The notes: generated by a model from the letters alone, not told the origin. 64,000 nt of DNA from JBCBDX01 sp039822005 (GCA_039822005.1 JBCBMZ010000005.1:122915-186914); one strand, 5' to 3'; positions 26,729 through 36,538 are shown, counted from the stretch's first letter. Program-made: numbers and translations.

Positions 26729-28147
26729 ATGGAAACTCAACTTTTCGACCCGTTCATCCTGTCGCGTATGCAATTTGCGGCAAACATCACGTTTCACATC
26801 CTGTTCCCGACAATTACAATCGCGTTGGGCTGGGTGCTGCTTTACTTCAAGCTTCGTTATGCCCGCTCTGGCGACCAGGCTTGGATGGATGCGTACTTTT
26901 TCTGGGTGAAGGTGTTTGCGCTGTCCTTTGCGATGGGTGTGGTTTCGGGCATCACGATGAGTTTTCAGTTCGGCACCAATTGGCCGGGCTTTATGGAAAC
27001 GGTCGGTAACATTGCAGGGCCGCTTCTGGCCTATGAGGTGATGACCGCCTTCTTCCTTGAGGCGGTGTTTCTGGGCATTATGCTTTTTGGCTTCCGCCGC
27101 GTGTCGAACCGTGTTCACACAATCGCTACTTTCCTTGTCGCATTCGGCACGACCATGAGCGCGTTCTGGATATTGGTGCTCAATTCCTGGATGCACACAC
27201 CGGCCGGATTTGAAATCCGCGATGGGGTGGCTTTTGCGACCGATTGGTGGGCCATCATTTTCAACCCGTCCATGCCCTACCGCTTGACGCACATGCTGTT
27301 GGCTTCAGGTTTGACGGTTGCCTTCCTGATCGCTGGTCTGTCAGCGCTGCGCTATCTATTGGGTGACCGTTCACAAGCGATGCGCAAAGCGCTCAACACG
27401 GGCGTCTTTTTGGGTGCAATCCTGATCCCCGTTCAAATTTATGCAGGTGACATGCACGGCCTGAACACGTTGGAGCATCAGCCCGCGAAGGTTGCTGCTA
27501 TGGAAGGCAATTGGGAAACTGGCGCTAAAGTGCCGCTTCTGCTGTTTGCCATTCCCGATCAGGAGGCGCGCGAAAACCGCTTTGAAATTGGCATTCCGTC
27601 CGGTGCCAGCCTGATCTTGAAGCACAAACCCGAAGGCGTGGTGCCTGGCCTGAACGATTTTGTAACCGAAGAAGGCGAAGTCATGCACCCGCCTGTTGCA
27701 CCGCTGTTCTGGGGTTTCCGTGTGATGGTCGGTACAGGCATGGCGATGCTCGTCTTGTCTTGGGTTGGTGGCTGGTTTCTCTTCCGGCGCCGCAACCAGC
27801 AAGATGCTTTGCCAGCCTATTTGGCGATAGCCTTCGTGCCCATGGCTTTGTCGGGTTGGGTTGCGACGATTGCTGGCTGGTACGTGACAGAAATCGGACG
27901 CCAGCCATGGCTGGTCTCAGGAGTCTTGACCACAAAGGAGGCGCTCGGACCGATCGCCGGCGGAATGGTTCTGTCCACTCTTTTGGCCTATCTGGCGGTC
28001 TATGTTTTGCTTTTGGGCGCTTACCTTTTCGTAATTGTCCGCCTTGCGGTAAAAGCGGCCAAGGGTGGGAGCCAGGAACCCAAGCCCGATGCAGCGGGTG
28101 AACCCGCCATTCCAGGCGCGCCCGCAAGCTTGCAACCGGCGGAGTAA
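26729..28147 (+). CDS. cydA: Cytochrome bd-type (CIO-like) ubiquinol oxidase subunit I
   Basis: 472 residues. It is the heme-bearing subunit of a quinol oxidase that reduces oxygen to water. The N-terminal RMQFAANITFHILFPTIT carries the conserved His ligand. The GRQPW motif is seen in TEIGRQPWLVSGVLTT. The region between helices 6 and 7 (Q loop) is short, which is typical of the cyanide-insensitive branch (CioA). The ATG at 26729 is preferred to the start at 26714. cydB follows 5 bp downstream. No cydX-like small gene is visible. Confidence 0.93.
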   Translation: METQLFDPFILSRMQFAANITFHILFPTITIALGWVLLYFKLRYARSGDQAWMDAYFFWVKVFALSFAMGVVSGITMSFQFGTNWPGFMETVGNIAGPLLAYEVMTAFFLEAVFLGIMLFGFRRVSNRVHTIATFLVAFGTTMSAFWILVLNSWMHTPAGFEIRDGVAFATDWWAIIFNPSMPYRLTHMLLASGLTVAFLIAGLSALRYLLGDRSQAMRKALNTGVFLGAILIPVQIYAGDMHGLNTLEHQPAKVAAMEGNWETGAKVPLLLFAIPDQEARENRFEIGIPSGASLILKHKPEGVVPGLNDFVTEEGEVMHPPVAPLFWGFRVMVGTGMAMLVLSWVGGWFLFRRRNQQDALPAYLAIAFVPMALSGWVATIAGWYVTEIGRQPWLVSGVLTTKEALGPIAGGMVLSTLLAYLAVYVLLLGAYLFVIVRLAVKAAKGGSQEPKPDAAGEPAIPGAPASLQPAE

Positions 28148-28152
28148 GGCAG

Positions 28153-29160
28153 ATGGATTTCACCATGCTTTACCCGTATCTACCGTTGATTTTTGCGGGT
28201 CTGATGGGTCTGTCGATCCTGATCTATGTGGTACTTGATGGCTTTGATTTAGGTGTAGGCATTCTCTATGCGGTTGCCCGTGACCAAGACAAAGATCGCA
28301 TGATCGCCTCCATCGGACCGTTCTGGGATGCTAATGAGACTTGGCTTGTTTTGGCTATCGGTATTTTGCTAGTAGCCTTTCCAGTTGCACACGGTGTGAT
28401 CCTGACCGCACTCTATTTGCCGGTCGCCATCATGTTGATCAGTCTGATTGCCCGCGGTGTCGCGTTTGAATTCCGCGCCAAGGCGCACGCCGAAGAAAAG
28501 TGGCTTTGGAACCGGGTCTTCTTTGCCGGTTCGCTCGGTACGGCCTTGAGCCAAGGCTACATGCTAGGCGTATATGTTCTCGGCCTGACCGGCGGTTGGT
28601 TGGTCTTCCAGTTCGGTCTTGTCGTCGCATTGTGTTTGACCGCAACCTATGCGGCCATCGGTGCCGCTTGGCTCATCTACAAGACCGAAGGTGACCTGCA
28701 AAAAAGAGCGGTGGGTTGGATGCAACGGTCGCTGCTTTTAACCATGATCGGCATGGGCATCATTTCCTTGGCAACACCCTTTGCCAGCCCGCGGATTTTC
28801 GACAAATGGTTTTCTGTGCCCGAAATTATTGCGCTTTTGCCGCTGCCCGTCATGACCGCAGCGCTTTTTGCGTTTCTCTTCTGGCAATTGCTCTACCTGC
28901 CAGACCGCAATGACCGCTTTTCGTTGGCGCCCTTTGTCGGCATGGTTGGGATCATGTCACTGGGTTTTGCAGGGCTGGCCTACTCGTTTTATCCCTATAT
29001 CGTGCCTGATCGGATGACGATCTATGAAAGCGCATCAGCGCCTGAAAGCCTGATCATCATCCTGTTTGGCACGTTGTTCGTGCTGCCGGTGATCATTGGC
29101 TATTCGATATTTTCCTACCGGGTGTTTGGCGGCAAGGCGACGGAACTGCGCTACGATTGA
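28153..29160 (+). CDS. cydB: Cytochrome bd-type ubiquinol oxidase subunit II
   Basis: 335 residues with eight to nine membrane helices. The family start YVVLDGFDLGVGILYAVARD and GPFWDANETWLVLAIGILLVAFP-type sequence are clear. It forms the heterodimer with the preceding subunit. Its 3' end overlaps the convergent epimerase gene by 10 bp. Confidence 0.95.
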   Translation: MDFTMLYPYLPLIFAGLMGLSILIYVVLDGFDLGVGILYAVARDQDKDRMIASIGPFWDANETWLVLAIGILLVAFPVAHGVILTALYLPVAIMLISLIARGVAFEFRAKAHAEEKWLWNRVFFAGSLGTALSQGYMLGVYVLGLTGGWLVFQFGLVVALCLTATYAAIGAAWLIYKTEGDLQKRAVGWMQRSLLLTMIGMGIISLATPFASPRIFDKWFSVPEIIALLPLPVMTAALFAFLFWQLLYLPDRNDRFSLAPFVGMVGIMSLGFAGLAYSFYPYIVPDRMTIYESASAPESLIIILFGTLFVLPVIIGYSIFSYRVFGGKATELRYD

Positions 29161-30056
29161 TCGAGCACATCGCGCCAATTATGCGCGGGTTGAAAGCCGA
29201 GAAGCTTCTTGGCTTTCCGATTGCAATAGACAGTTTCTTCGCCGGCTAACTCACGTTTGATGGGCACGCCTTCATAATAGCGTTCAATAATGTCGGCGGT
29301 CGTCAGATTGACAGAATGGTTGTCGTTGGACGCGTTGAATATCTGATAACCCAGCCCGTCGGTCTTCAACATCAGGTGCACCATCTGCGCCAGATCTCGC
29401 GCGTCAATATAGGCGAAAATGTTGCGTCGGCGCAGGTCAGGGTTATCCATATAAGCAGGAAAGTTTTCGGCATATTCCTGTGGTTCGATGACGTTGTTGA
29501 TGCGGATCCCGTAAATATCAAAGCCGGTTCGGCGCTGAAACGATCGCGCGGTTACCTCGTTGGCTACCTTTGACATGGCGTAGGAGTCTTCCGGGACTAC
29601 GGGATGTTCCTCGTCTACCGGCAGATAGTCGGGTTTGCGCTCCCCTTGCGCAAAGCAGATGCCGTAGGTTGTCTCCGACGAAGCAAAAATGATTTTTCTA
29701 ATGCCGAGTTTAACGGCTGCCTCAATCACATTGTACGTGCCCATCACATTGACCCGGAATGTCTCATTGTCCGGGTTGATCAATATCCGCGGTACAGCTG
29801 CAAAGTGCACCACCGCATCAAACACCGGTACGCTGTCCAATTCCAGCTCATCAAAATTAGCCAGTGACGACATGACGTTGAACATCTGTCCACTATCAGT
29901 GATATCCGCCGTCAGATTATCAACGCCGGGGTGATCAAGCGGCGTCAGATCCCCATTAACGACCCGATGGCCTTTATCCATCAACCATGGAACAACATGC
30001 TTACCGGCCTTGCCGGATCCGCCGGTGAACAAAATTCGATGTGGCTTGTCTGGCAT
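29151..30056 (-). CDS. NAD-dependent epimerase/dehydratase (extended SDR)
   Basis: 301 residues. The Rossmann motif is ILFTGGSGKAGKHVVPWL (TGGxGxxG). The active-site region has Ser in IIFASSETTYG and the SYAMSKVANE block with YxxxK. The substrate is probably a nucleotide sugar, but the sequence does not tell which. It is monocistronic as far as seen. Confidence 0.87.
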   Translation of the reverse strand: MPDKPHRILFTGGSGKAGKHVVPWLMDKGHRVVNGDLTPLDHPGVDNLTADITDSGQMFNVMSSLANFDELELDSVPVFDAVVHFAAVPRILINPDNETFRVNVMGTYNVIEAAVKLGIRKIIFASSETTYGICFAQGERKPDYLPVDEEHPVVPEDSYAMSKVANEVTARSFQRRTGFDIYGIRINNVIEPQEYAENFPAYMDNPDLRRRNIFAYIDARDLAQMVHLMLKTDGLGYQIFNASNDNHSVNLTTADIIERYYEGVPIKRELAGEETVYCNRKAKKLLGFQPAHNWRDVLDQS

Positions 30057-30205
30057 GGCTCATCCTCCTGTCGCGCATGACTTATAAAAACATGATGGCG
30101 CAGGAAGCCGTATTTAACACTGTAACAATGGTAAGTCTGTCAAATAGTCGACAATGCCGAATATTAAGTGCCTTGGGGACATTGCAACAGTAGAATATCA
30201 ACACT

Positions 30206-30454
30206 CTAATCTTCGTTTATAGGGCATCGGTTCCGATTGTTTTCTCGGTAAGTTTTTCTCGCCTTTCGAAAGGTTCTTAGAACTTTTCTGACATGTTTCG
30301 CGTTTGGCGTATGTTTTCCAGATGGACCCCCTGTGGTACGCCTAGCGGCACATGATACCATAAATTTGTCCCATTCTTCCCTTTCTAGCTCATAAGCCTG
30401 TTCTACGGACTTCAGGCCTCGTGCTTTAAGGTCATCGATACTCAAAGATGCCAA
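30206..30454 (-). CDS. Possible small basic protein, unknown
   Basis: 82 residues starting with a TTG, with no convincing ribosome-binding site. The last 35 residues are very rich in Lys and Arg (HVRKVLRTFRKARKTYR). No family is recognised. It may be a small gene or a fragment. The surrounding DNA is AT-richer than the rest. Confidence 0.38.
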   Translation of the reverse strand: MASLSIDDLKARGLKSVEQAYELEREEWDKFMVSCAARRTTGGPSGKHTPNAKHVRKVLRTFRKARKTYRENNRNRCPINED

Positions 30455-30509
30455 TACTAAGAATCCCTACATACACTTTCGAACCGATGTGACAGATTCT
30501 TCATGATTG

Positions 30510-31001
30510 TCAACGAGGGGCAGGTACAGTTGTCAACAATTTTGACAGATCGTTGATGGTCTCACTCAATTCGTCATCCAGCTGTTGTAGTTTGACCGAA
30601 ACGTCTTTCTTCCCAAGCCCTAGAATGATGCTTTGATGGAGCCTGTTTATGGACTTAACTTCTGTCCGTAGTTCAAAATATTTACTTGTGAATGGGTCGG
30701 AAAATTCGCTGAAGAAAATTTCCGAATTAAAATCTGGTAGCTCTGCATCGAAAATCTCTATTTCCTCGAAATCGATGCTAGCCTTATCGATGACTGACAC
30801 TTTCGCGTTCATTATTTTCAACTCATCCGATAATTCTTCGAGTTGAGATAGAACTGAACTTCGAAAATTATTGAAAATCCGCCGCCTTCGTTCTCTTTCG
30901 CGCTTATTTACAGCGCGAAGTTGTAAGAACGTTGTGATCAGAGCAGTAACACAAGCTGTTGCTGCAGAAATCAGAATTGCAATTGGACCTGTAATTTCCA
31001 T
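30510..31001 (-). CDS. Single-pass membrane protein with coiled coil, unknown
   Basis: 163 residues. One N-terminal helix (GPIAILISAATACVTALITT) is followed by a charged segment (NKRERERRRR) and a long helical region that is probably a coiled coil. I do not recognise a family. The ATG at 31001 is used; a TTG at 31013 is the alternative. Codon choice is AT-richer than in gyrB next to it, which hints at acquisition. Confidence 0.6.
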   Translation of the reverse strand: MEITGPIAILISAATACVTALITTFLQLRAVNKRERERRRRIFNNFRSSVLSQLEELSDELKIMNAKVSVIDKASIDFEEIEIFDAELPDFNSEIFFSEFSDPFTSKYFELRTEVKSINRLHQSIILGLGKKDVSVKLQQLDDELSETINDLSKLLTTVPAPR

Positions 31002-31071
31002 TAGCCAAACCAAATCAGTTGATGCATAGAATCACAGCATTGTGGTAAAGGGAATCTAAAAAAGATAAAAA

Positions 31072-33522
31072 TTAAGTATCCAAATTTGCCACGCTCAGCG
31101 CATTGTCCTGAATGAACTCGCGACGTGGTTCCACCTCATCGCCCATCAGGCGGCTAAAGAGGGAGTCGGCATCCGTCGCGTCATTGACTTTCACCTGCAG
31201 AAGCGAACGGGCATCGGGATCGAGTGTTGTTTCCCACAATTGCTCCGCATCCATTTCCCCAAGGCCCTTGTAGCGTTGAAGTGTAAGGCCCTTGCGCGCG
31301 GATTCAAAAACCAGCTCAAGCAGATGCAACGGACCGGAAACCAATTCGCTCTTGTCTTTGCGGCGAAGGGTCGGTGGCGTTTTAAAAACGCCGTTCAAGC
31401 GCGGGTGCAGGCTGTGTAGCGCGCGCGCGTCTGCCGACTGGATAAGGTTGGCGTCGAGAACTTGCGCCTCTTTGACGCCGCGGACCATACGCTCAAAAAC
31501 AAAACCGCCCATGCCTTCATTGGAGGGGTTTGTGCGACCGCTCCATCCGCGTTCGGTTTCTTCAGCCACCGCATCAAGGCGTTCAGCCACATTAGCGGCA
31601 ATCTCGGTACCGCGGCCCAGATCATTCAGCACATTGGCATCGAGTGCTCCGCCCAGCATCGCTTGCTCGACAACGCCATGCTCATAGCGTGAATGCAGCC
31701 CGTTCAGAAGCGAGCGGATTTGGATACACACTTCGATAGTTGCGCGCAGGTCAGAACCCGTTAGAACTTCACCGGAACCGGCGATGAGCTGCGCATCATC
31801 CAGACCTACATCAAGAAGATGGTTCTCCAGTGCCTGCTCATCCTTGATATATTGGAAGCTCTTGCCGCGTGACACTTTGTAAAGCGGGGGTTGTGCGATG
31901 TAGAGGTGCCCGCGCTCAATCAGCTCCGGCATTTGCCGGAAGAAGAAGGTCAGCAGCAACGTGCGGATGTGGGCACCATCTACGTCAGCATCCGTCATGA
32001 TGATGATCTTGTGATAGCGCAGTTTTTCCGGATTAAACTCGTCCTTGCCAATGCCCGTACCAAGCGCCGTAATTAGCGTGCCAACCTGATCGGATGACAG
32101 CATCCGGTCAAAGCGCGCACGTTCCACATTGAGAATTTTACCGCGCAACGGCAGGATTGCTTGGTTTTTCCGGCTGCGGCCCGATTTGGCCGAACCACCA
32201 GCTGAATCACCCTCAACGATGAAGATTTCTGACTTCGCCGGATCGCGTTCCTGACAATCGGCCAGTTTGCCGGGCAGCGATGTGATGTCAAGTGCGCCCT
32301 TGCGCCGTGTCAGTTCGCGGGCCTTACGGGCCGCTTCCCGTGCAGCCGCCGCTTCAACGACTTTGGAGACGAGGATTTTTGCGTCGCCGGGATTTTCTTC
32401 GAGCCACTCCGAAAGCGTCTCGTTAACGAGGCTTTCCACAACAGGCCGCACCTCGGAGGATACGAGCTTGTCCTTGGTCTGGGATGAGAACTTCGGATCA
32501 GGCGCTTTGACTGAAAGGACGCAGGTCAATCCTTCGCGGCAATCATCGCCGGTGAGCGAAACCTTTTCCTTTTTCAAAATGCCGGAGCGCTCCGCGTACC
32601 CGGTGACTTGGCGCGTCAGTGCTCCGCGAAAGCCGGCCATATGCGTGCCGCCATCGCGCTGCGGAATGTTGTTGGTAAAGCACAGAACATTCTCATGGTA
32701 GCTGTCATTCCACCACAGCGCCACTTCGACCGTGATGCCGTCTTTTTCGCCCTCAATGTAGACAGGGTTTTCGATCAAGGGCTTCTTGGCGCGGTCAAGC
32801 CAGCGCACAAACTCTTTCAGGCCACCATCATAAACCAGCTCAACTTCATGCTTGTCCGGATGGCGCGCATCGGTCAGCAAAATGCGCACACCGGAATTCA
32901 AGAAAGCCAATTCGCGCAAGCGATGTTCCAGCGTATCGAATTTGAACTCAGTCTTGGTGAAGGTATCGGTCGATGGCAGGAAGGTAACTTCGGTTCCCGT
33001 ATAGTCTCCGGCATCGCCGACGACAGTCAATGGGGCGTCGGCAACGCCGTGCGTAAAGCTCATTTCATGGAACTTTCCATCGCGCCCAATCCGCAATCTC
33101 AGCATCACAGACAGGGCGTTAACCACCGAGACGCCGACACCGTGCAGACCGCCGGACACTTTGTAGGAATTCTGGTCAAATTTGCCGCCGGCGTGCAGCT
33201 GGGTCATGATTACTTCTGCCGCTGAAACGCCCTCTTCCTCGTGGATACCGACCGGAATACCGCGGCCATTGTCGGTCACCGTCACTGAACCGTCAGCGTT
33301 GAGCGTCACGGTGACGAGATCGGCATAACCGGCTAACGCCTCGTCAATGGCGTTGTCCACCACCTCGTAAACCATGTGATGGAGGCCGGAGCCGTCATCG
33401 GTATCGCCAATATACATCCCCGGACGTTTGCGTACCGCGTCCAAGCCCTTCAAAACCTTGATGGAATCGGCGCCATAGTCGGCTTCCATCGCATCTGGCA
33501 TCTGGTCTGCTGGGTTGCTCAT
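31072..33522 (-). CDS. gyrB: DNA gyrase subunit B
   Basis: 816 residues. It is the ATPase subunit of gyrase. GHKL motifs VDNAIDEA, DNGRGIPV and GGLHGVGVSVVNALS lie in the N-terminal domain. The TOPRIM region has EGDSAGGSAKSGR, PLRGKILNVE and DADVDGAHIRTLLL. The C-terminal GYRB signature RYKGLGEMDAEQLWETT is intact. The ATG at 33522 (MSNPADQ) is preferred to the upstream GTG. The 197 bp upstream, to 33719, hold no gene and presumably its promoter. Confidence 0.97.
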   Translation of the reverse strand: MSNPADQMPDAMEADYGADSIKVLKGLDAVRKRPGMYIGDTDDGSGLHHMVYEVVDNAIDEALAGYADLVTVTLNADGSVTVTDNGRGIPVGIHEEEGVSAAEVIMTQLHAGGKFDQNSYKVSGGLHGVGVSVVNALSVMLRLRIGRDGKFHEMSFTHGVADAPLTVVGDAGDYTGTEVTFLPSTDTFTKTEFKFDTLEHRLRELAFLNSGVRILLTDARHPDKHEVELVYDGGLKEFVRWLDRAKKPLIENPVYIEGEKDGITVEVALWWNDSYHENVLCFTNNIPQRDGGTHMAGFRGALTRQVTGYAERSGILKKEKVSLTGDDCREGLTCVLSVKAPDPKFSSQTKDKLVSSEVRPVVESLVNETLSEWLEENPGDAKILVSKVVEAAAAREAARKARELTRRKGALDITSLPGKLADCQERDPAKSEIFIVEGDSAGGSAKSGRSRKNQAILPLRGKILNVERARFDRMLSSDQVGTLITALGTGIGKDEFNPEKLRYHKIIIMTDADVDGAHIRTLLLTFFFRQMPELIERGHLYIAQPPLYKVSRGKSFQYIKDEQALENHLLDVGLDDAQLIAGSGEVLTGSDLRATIEVCIQIRSLLNGLHSRYEHGVVEQAMLGGALDANVLNDLGRGTEIAANVAERLDAVAEETERGWSGRTNPSNEGMGGFVFERMVRGVKEAQVLDANLIQSADARALHSLHPRLNGVFKTPPTLRRKDKSELVSGPLHLLELVFESARKGLTLQRYKGLGEMDAEQLWETTLDPDARSLLQVKVNDATDADSLFSRLMGDEVEPRREFIQDNALSVANLDT

Positions 33523-33719
33523 GAGGCGTCCTGTCCGGTGGTGCGGTGCACACGTCTTCAAACGTTCGAATCACCGCGACAATTCATGAATTTATATAGG
33601 CTCTTTAAAGCTTAAATCCAAATGCGGCACCGGTGAGGTAAAGGCCCTTTTCACCCCTTTTAAGTTCAAGCAAATACATTCCATTAATTGGTGAGCCGCG
33701 AAACAATTTTCACACCGCT

Positions 33720-34340
33720 TTAAGCGACCGATTTGGCGGTCAGATCGCGCCGATAATGCCGCCAGCTGCGAACCAGCCACCAGCCAAGACCCGCCACGAT
33801 CACGCCGATAAGTGCGACCGTGATACCTTGCGCCAAAAGCGTTGTCAGTTGTGCCAGTTGATTGGCAAAAAGATAGCCCAATCCGAGGTAGAGCGCGGTC
33901 CATGCGGCAGCGCCGGGAATGGAAGCAATGGTGAATTGAACCCAAGATAGTGACGTCGCGCCGGCAATATAGGCCACATAAGGTGCGATAGGCGTGAACA
34001 CCGCGCGGCTGGCAAAAACCGCGGCAGCGCCCCAGCGCTCAACCAGTTTTTCGGCCCGCTCGATGAGTTTGGCAAAGCGCGGCGAGCTTTTGCGTTTTTC
34101 GATCATCGGCCGCCCGCCAAATTGCGCGATGTGATAGGCGGCCTGATCGCCCAAACCATAGGCGGCAAAGGCGCTGGCAAAGGCTGGCCAAAACGCCAAA
34201 TCGCCACTCGCGCTAAAAGCACCGGCGCTGACCACCAGCATGGAGCCCGGCAGCGGCAGCCCCAAACAGCCGAGCAGAACGACAAAGGCGACAATCCAGA
34301 GCCCATAGTCCGGCACAAGCGCGAGAAGCGCATCAGTCAT
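33720..34340 (-). CDS. DedA family membrane protein
   Basis: 206 residues. The DedA pattern is present: LGCLGLPLPGSMLVVSAGA near residue 25, GDQAAYHIAQFGGR, FASRAVFTPIAPYVAYIAGA (the F/YxRxxR-like region) and GAAAWTALYLGLGYLF. DedA proteins are implicated in lipid flipping and membrane homeostasis. The ATG at 34340 overlaps the stop of the preceding membrane gene by 8 bp. Confidence 0.88.
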   Translation of the reverse strand: MTDALLALVPDYGLWIVAFVVLLGCLGLPLPGSMLVVSAGAFSASGDLAFWPAFASAFAAYGLGDQAAYHIAQFGGRPMIEKRKSSPRFAKLIERAEKLVERWGAAAVFASRAVFTPIAPYVAYIAGATSLSWVQFTIASIPGAAAWTALYLGLGYLFANQLAQLTTLLAQGITVALIGVIVAGLGWWLVRSWRHYRRDLTAKSVA

Positions 34341-34731
34341 CACCGCCCTCCCGTTCCGGCCCCCGGCTTTCACGCTCGGCTTCATAGGCAGCTTTGGCAG
34401 CCAGAACCCGCGTTTCCAGCTCGTCAAGGCTCACGCCTTGCCTAATGGCAATCTCGCCAAGGCGGATTTTTTGGCGTGGTCCTTCCGGAACAAGCCCGAA
34501 AACCGGAAACAGTTGCTGTGGCGGCACCTGATAGGAGAGCGAGACGTAGCGCGGTGTCATCCATGCTTCGAGGGTTTGATTGCGATGCGCGGGATCTTGA
34601 AAATAAAGAAAACTGGCAACAAAATGCCCGCCAAACCACAAAAGCGCGGCGAAAAAGCCCAGAAACGCTAGAAGCGGCCAACGTTGGCGCGTCCATAGAT
34701 ATGTTAAAAAGCCCATCAAGCCGTCTCGCAT
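34333..34731 (-). CDS. Small membrane protein, unknown
   Basis: 132 residues. One helix (WPLLAFLGFFAALLWFGGHFV) is followed by a soluble part with WMTPRYVSLSYQVPPQQLFP and an LGEIAIRQGVSLDELE segment that looks helical. No named family is recognised. It is coupled with the DedA gene by an 8-bp overlap, so a related membrane role is possible. Confidence 0.62.
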   Translation of the reverse strand: MRDGLMGFLTYLWTRQRWPLLAFLGFFAALLWFGGHFVASFLYFQDPAHRNQTLEAWMTPRYVSLSYQVPPQQLFPVFGLVPEGPRQKIRLGEIAIRQGVSLDELETRVLAAKAAYEAERESRGPEREGGDD

Positions 34732-34766
34732 GGCCGCAATTCGCGCTTCTGCATGCGCCAAGCCGT

Positions 34767-34805
34767 GCAATCGTGCAAGTTACGATTGTGCAATTTGCGA
34801 TTGTG
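34767..34805. repeat. Cluster of short direct and inverted repeats
   Basis: CGATTGTG occurs at 34783-34790 and 34798-34805, 15 bp apart, and the inverted core GCAATCG lies at 34767-34773. The cluster is just upstream of the 34333-34731 gene, so it may be a regulator-binding site. Confidence 0.4.
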
Positions 34806-34814
34806 GAAGACAGC

Positions 34815-35411
34815 TCAAGCCGAGAGCAGCAGCCGCCCGCCCGCATAGCCGAACACCAGTGCAAGCGCCGCTTCAATTGACCGTCGGGCTCGTTTGTAGG
34901 CACGTACCATGATCGGGTTGCCGAATATCAGCGCATAGGTCTGGAAAGTCACACCGGACACAATGATGCACCCGCCCATCGTTGCCCAAAGGGGCGCTTC
35001 GGGCGTGCCCTTGATCAACGCCACGACCGCGAGCCAGGACAAAACCGCTTTCGGGTTCGTTAAGTGCAAAAGCGCGCCGCGCACATAGAGCGTTTTGAAC
35101 GAAACGCCCTGTACGTCAACCGCTTCGGGCATCCGCGCCGAAAGGGCCGAGCGCAACGATTTGATGCCAAGCCAAAGCAAATAAAGCCCGCCGAGGATTT
35201 TCATCGCCGTCAGCCCATAGGCCGTAGTTTCCAGCCAGGTCGATAATCCGATGGCGGCCAAAAGCGCCCAGGTCGCCGAACCGGATTGGACGCCAAGCGC
35301 AAACATGATGCCCGAAAGTCGCCCGCGGGCCATGGAGGTCGCCATGATGGCCATGTTGGCCGGGCCAGGCGTGAGAACTGCGAGCGCAATGGCGATCAGG
35401 ATCAACGTCAT
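34815..35411 (-). CDS. LysE family amino acid exporter
   Basis: 198 residues, six predicted helices. The family start TPGPANMAIMATSMARG, the middle LKILGG/YLLWLG-type sequence and HLTNPKAVLSWLA are visible. LysE proteins export amino acids or related compounds; the substrate is unknown. The ATG at 35411 overlaps the upstream glyoxalase-like gene (ATGA). Confidence 0.9.
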   Translation of the reverse strand: MTLILIAIALAVLTPGPANMAIMATSMARGRLSGIMFALGVQSGSATWALLAAIGLSTWLETTAYGLTAMKILGGLYLLWLGIKSLRSALSARMPEAVDVQGVSFKTLYVRGALLHLTNPKAVLSWLAVVALIKGTPEAPLWATMGGCIIVSGVTFQTYALIFGNPIMVRAYKRARRSIEAALALVFGYAGGRLLLSA

Positions 35412-35767
35412 GCAGGTGGCGGCGCCGCTGGTTCCCACAATTCGATCGGATTGCCTTCCGGATCATGGATACGGGCAAAACGGCCGATCTCCGGCGTATC
35501 CCAAGAAGGATCGGTTTTCACGTCGATCCCCGCGCTTTCAAGCTGCACTGTCATGGCATCAAGATTATTGACGCGGAAATTGATCATCCATTGCTTGTCG
35601 GCGGGAAAATAATCCGTGGCATGGTCAAAGGGCTGGAAGACCGTGTAGCCACTTTCCTGTGTCCATGGCATGCCCTCCACACCCAGATGGGTGGCATACC
35701 ATGCGCGCAACGCATCAGGGTCTTTAGCCCGGTAAAACACCCCGCCTATGCCGGTTACTTTCTCCAT
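35408..35767 (-). CDS. Glyoxalase/VOC family protein
   Basis: 119 residues. One vicinal-oxygen-chelate domain. The N-terminal GIGGVFYRAKDPDALRAWY and the C-terminal FARIHDPEGNPIELWEP (metal-ligand glutamate) match the superfamily. The substrate is unknown. The ATG at 35767 is selected because 48 upstream codons are not family-like. It is coupled with lysE. Confidence 0.87.
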   Translation of the reverse strand: MEKVTGIGGVFYRAKDPDALRAWYATHLGVEGMPWTQESGYTVFQPFDHATDYFPADKQWMINFRVNNLDAMTVQLESAGIDVKTDPSWDTPEIGRFARIHDPEGNPIELWEPAAPPPA

Positions 35768-35956
35768 ACTGCTGACCCCTTTCGTAGAGCTGTCAGGGTA
35801 TGGCTTGGAAGGGGGGGTGGCAAGGGGGATGATGCAACGCAGTTCTGTCCAACAACCGCCATCGTATTCGCCCGTGAGGCCAGAACCCATTCCTTGAAGC
35901 TTCCGGCTCAAAGCAGTCGTCCTTGAATTGGCTTACGGTTGACCAATATTTCTGCC

Positions 35957-36538
35957 ATGGCTGATCATTCAAACCGACTGCTAGATGACCTAAACCTCGA
36001 CGAAGCTGCCCGACCTACGGCGCCAGCGGTGCCTGAGGCGTCAGACAGACACCGTCGCCAAGGACGACAACTGGCCGCAATCCACAGCCACTATTTAAAA
36101 GAAATGGCCCAAATAGCTGCGGTCTTGGCCAGGATCGAAGCGCGGGACGCGCCGCCTGAGCACTTGAAGCGGATTGTGCTTTCACTTGATATGGCGGAGA
36201 ATTTCCGGGCGTTCGGATCGCTTTGCGGGCGCGAGTGCCAGATCCTCAAGTTTCACCACGATATTGAGAGTTCCGACATGTTCCCCCGGATCGAGGCAGC
36301 GGGCGGCGGGCGGTTTCGCGAGATCGTGTCTAAGCTGAAGGCAGAGCACGAGGTCGTTCATGAGTTGATCATCCGCCTAGATCATGCAGCCGATGACTTG
36401 GCAGAAGATCCCTCGGAGGTAAATTTCGTTCGGGCTGCAAACACGTTCCGGAAATTGGAAGAAGTCGTACGCTCCCATTTCCGCTACGAAGAGACTGAAT
36501 TGACTGAGGCTATCGGGTACTATCTCGGATCGGTCTGA
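35957..36538 (+). CDS. Hemerythrin HHE domain protein
   Basis: 193 residues from the ATG at 35957. The HHE-type iron ligands are seen in KFHHDIESSDMFP, LKAEHEVVHELI and SHFRYEETELTE. Such domains bind a di-iron centre and oxygen or NO. An N-terminal segment of about 35 residues is variable. It lies 136 bp before the dienelactone hydrolase gene. Confidence 0.85.
   Translation: MADHSNRLLDDLNLDEAARPTAPAVPEASDRHRRQGRQLAAIHSHYLKEMAQIAAVLARIEARDAPPEHLKRIVLSLDMAENFRAFGSLCGRECQILKFHHDIESSDMFPRIEAAGGGRFREIVSKLKAEHEVVHELIIRLDHAADDLAEDPSEVNFVRAANTFRKLEEVVRSHFRYEETELTEAIGYYLGSV

Noticed and set aside
26552..27292. 246-residue frame opposite cydA
   Set aside because: Shadow of the strongly supported cydA gene; composition rich in His and Arg is typical of antisense frames.
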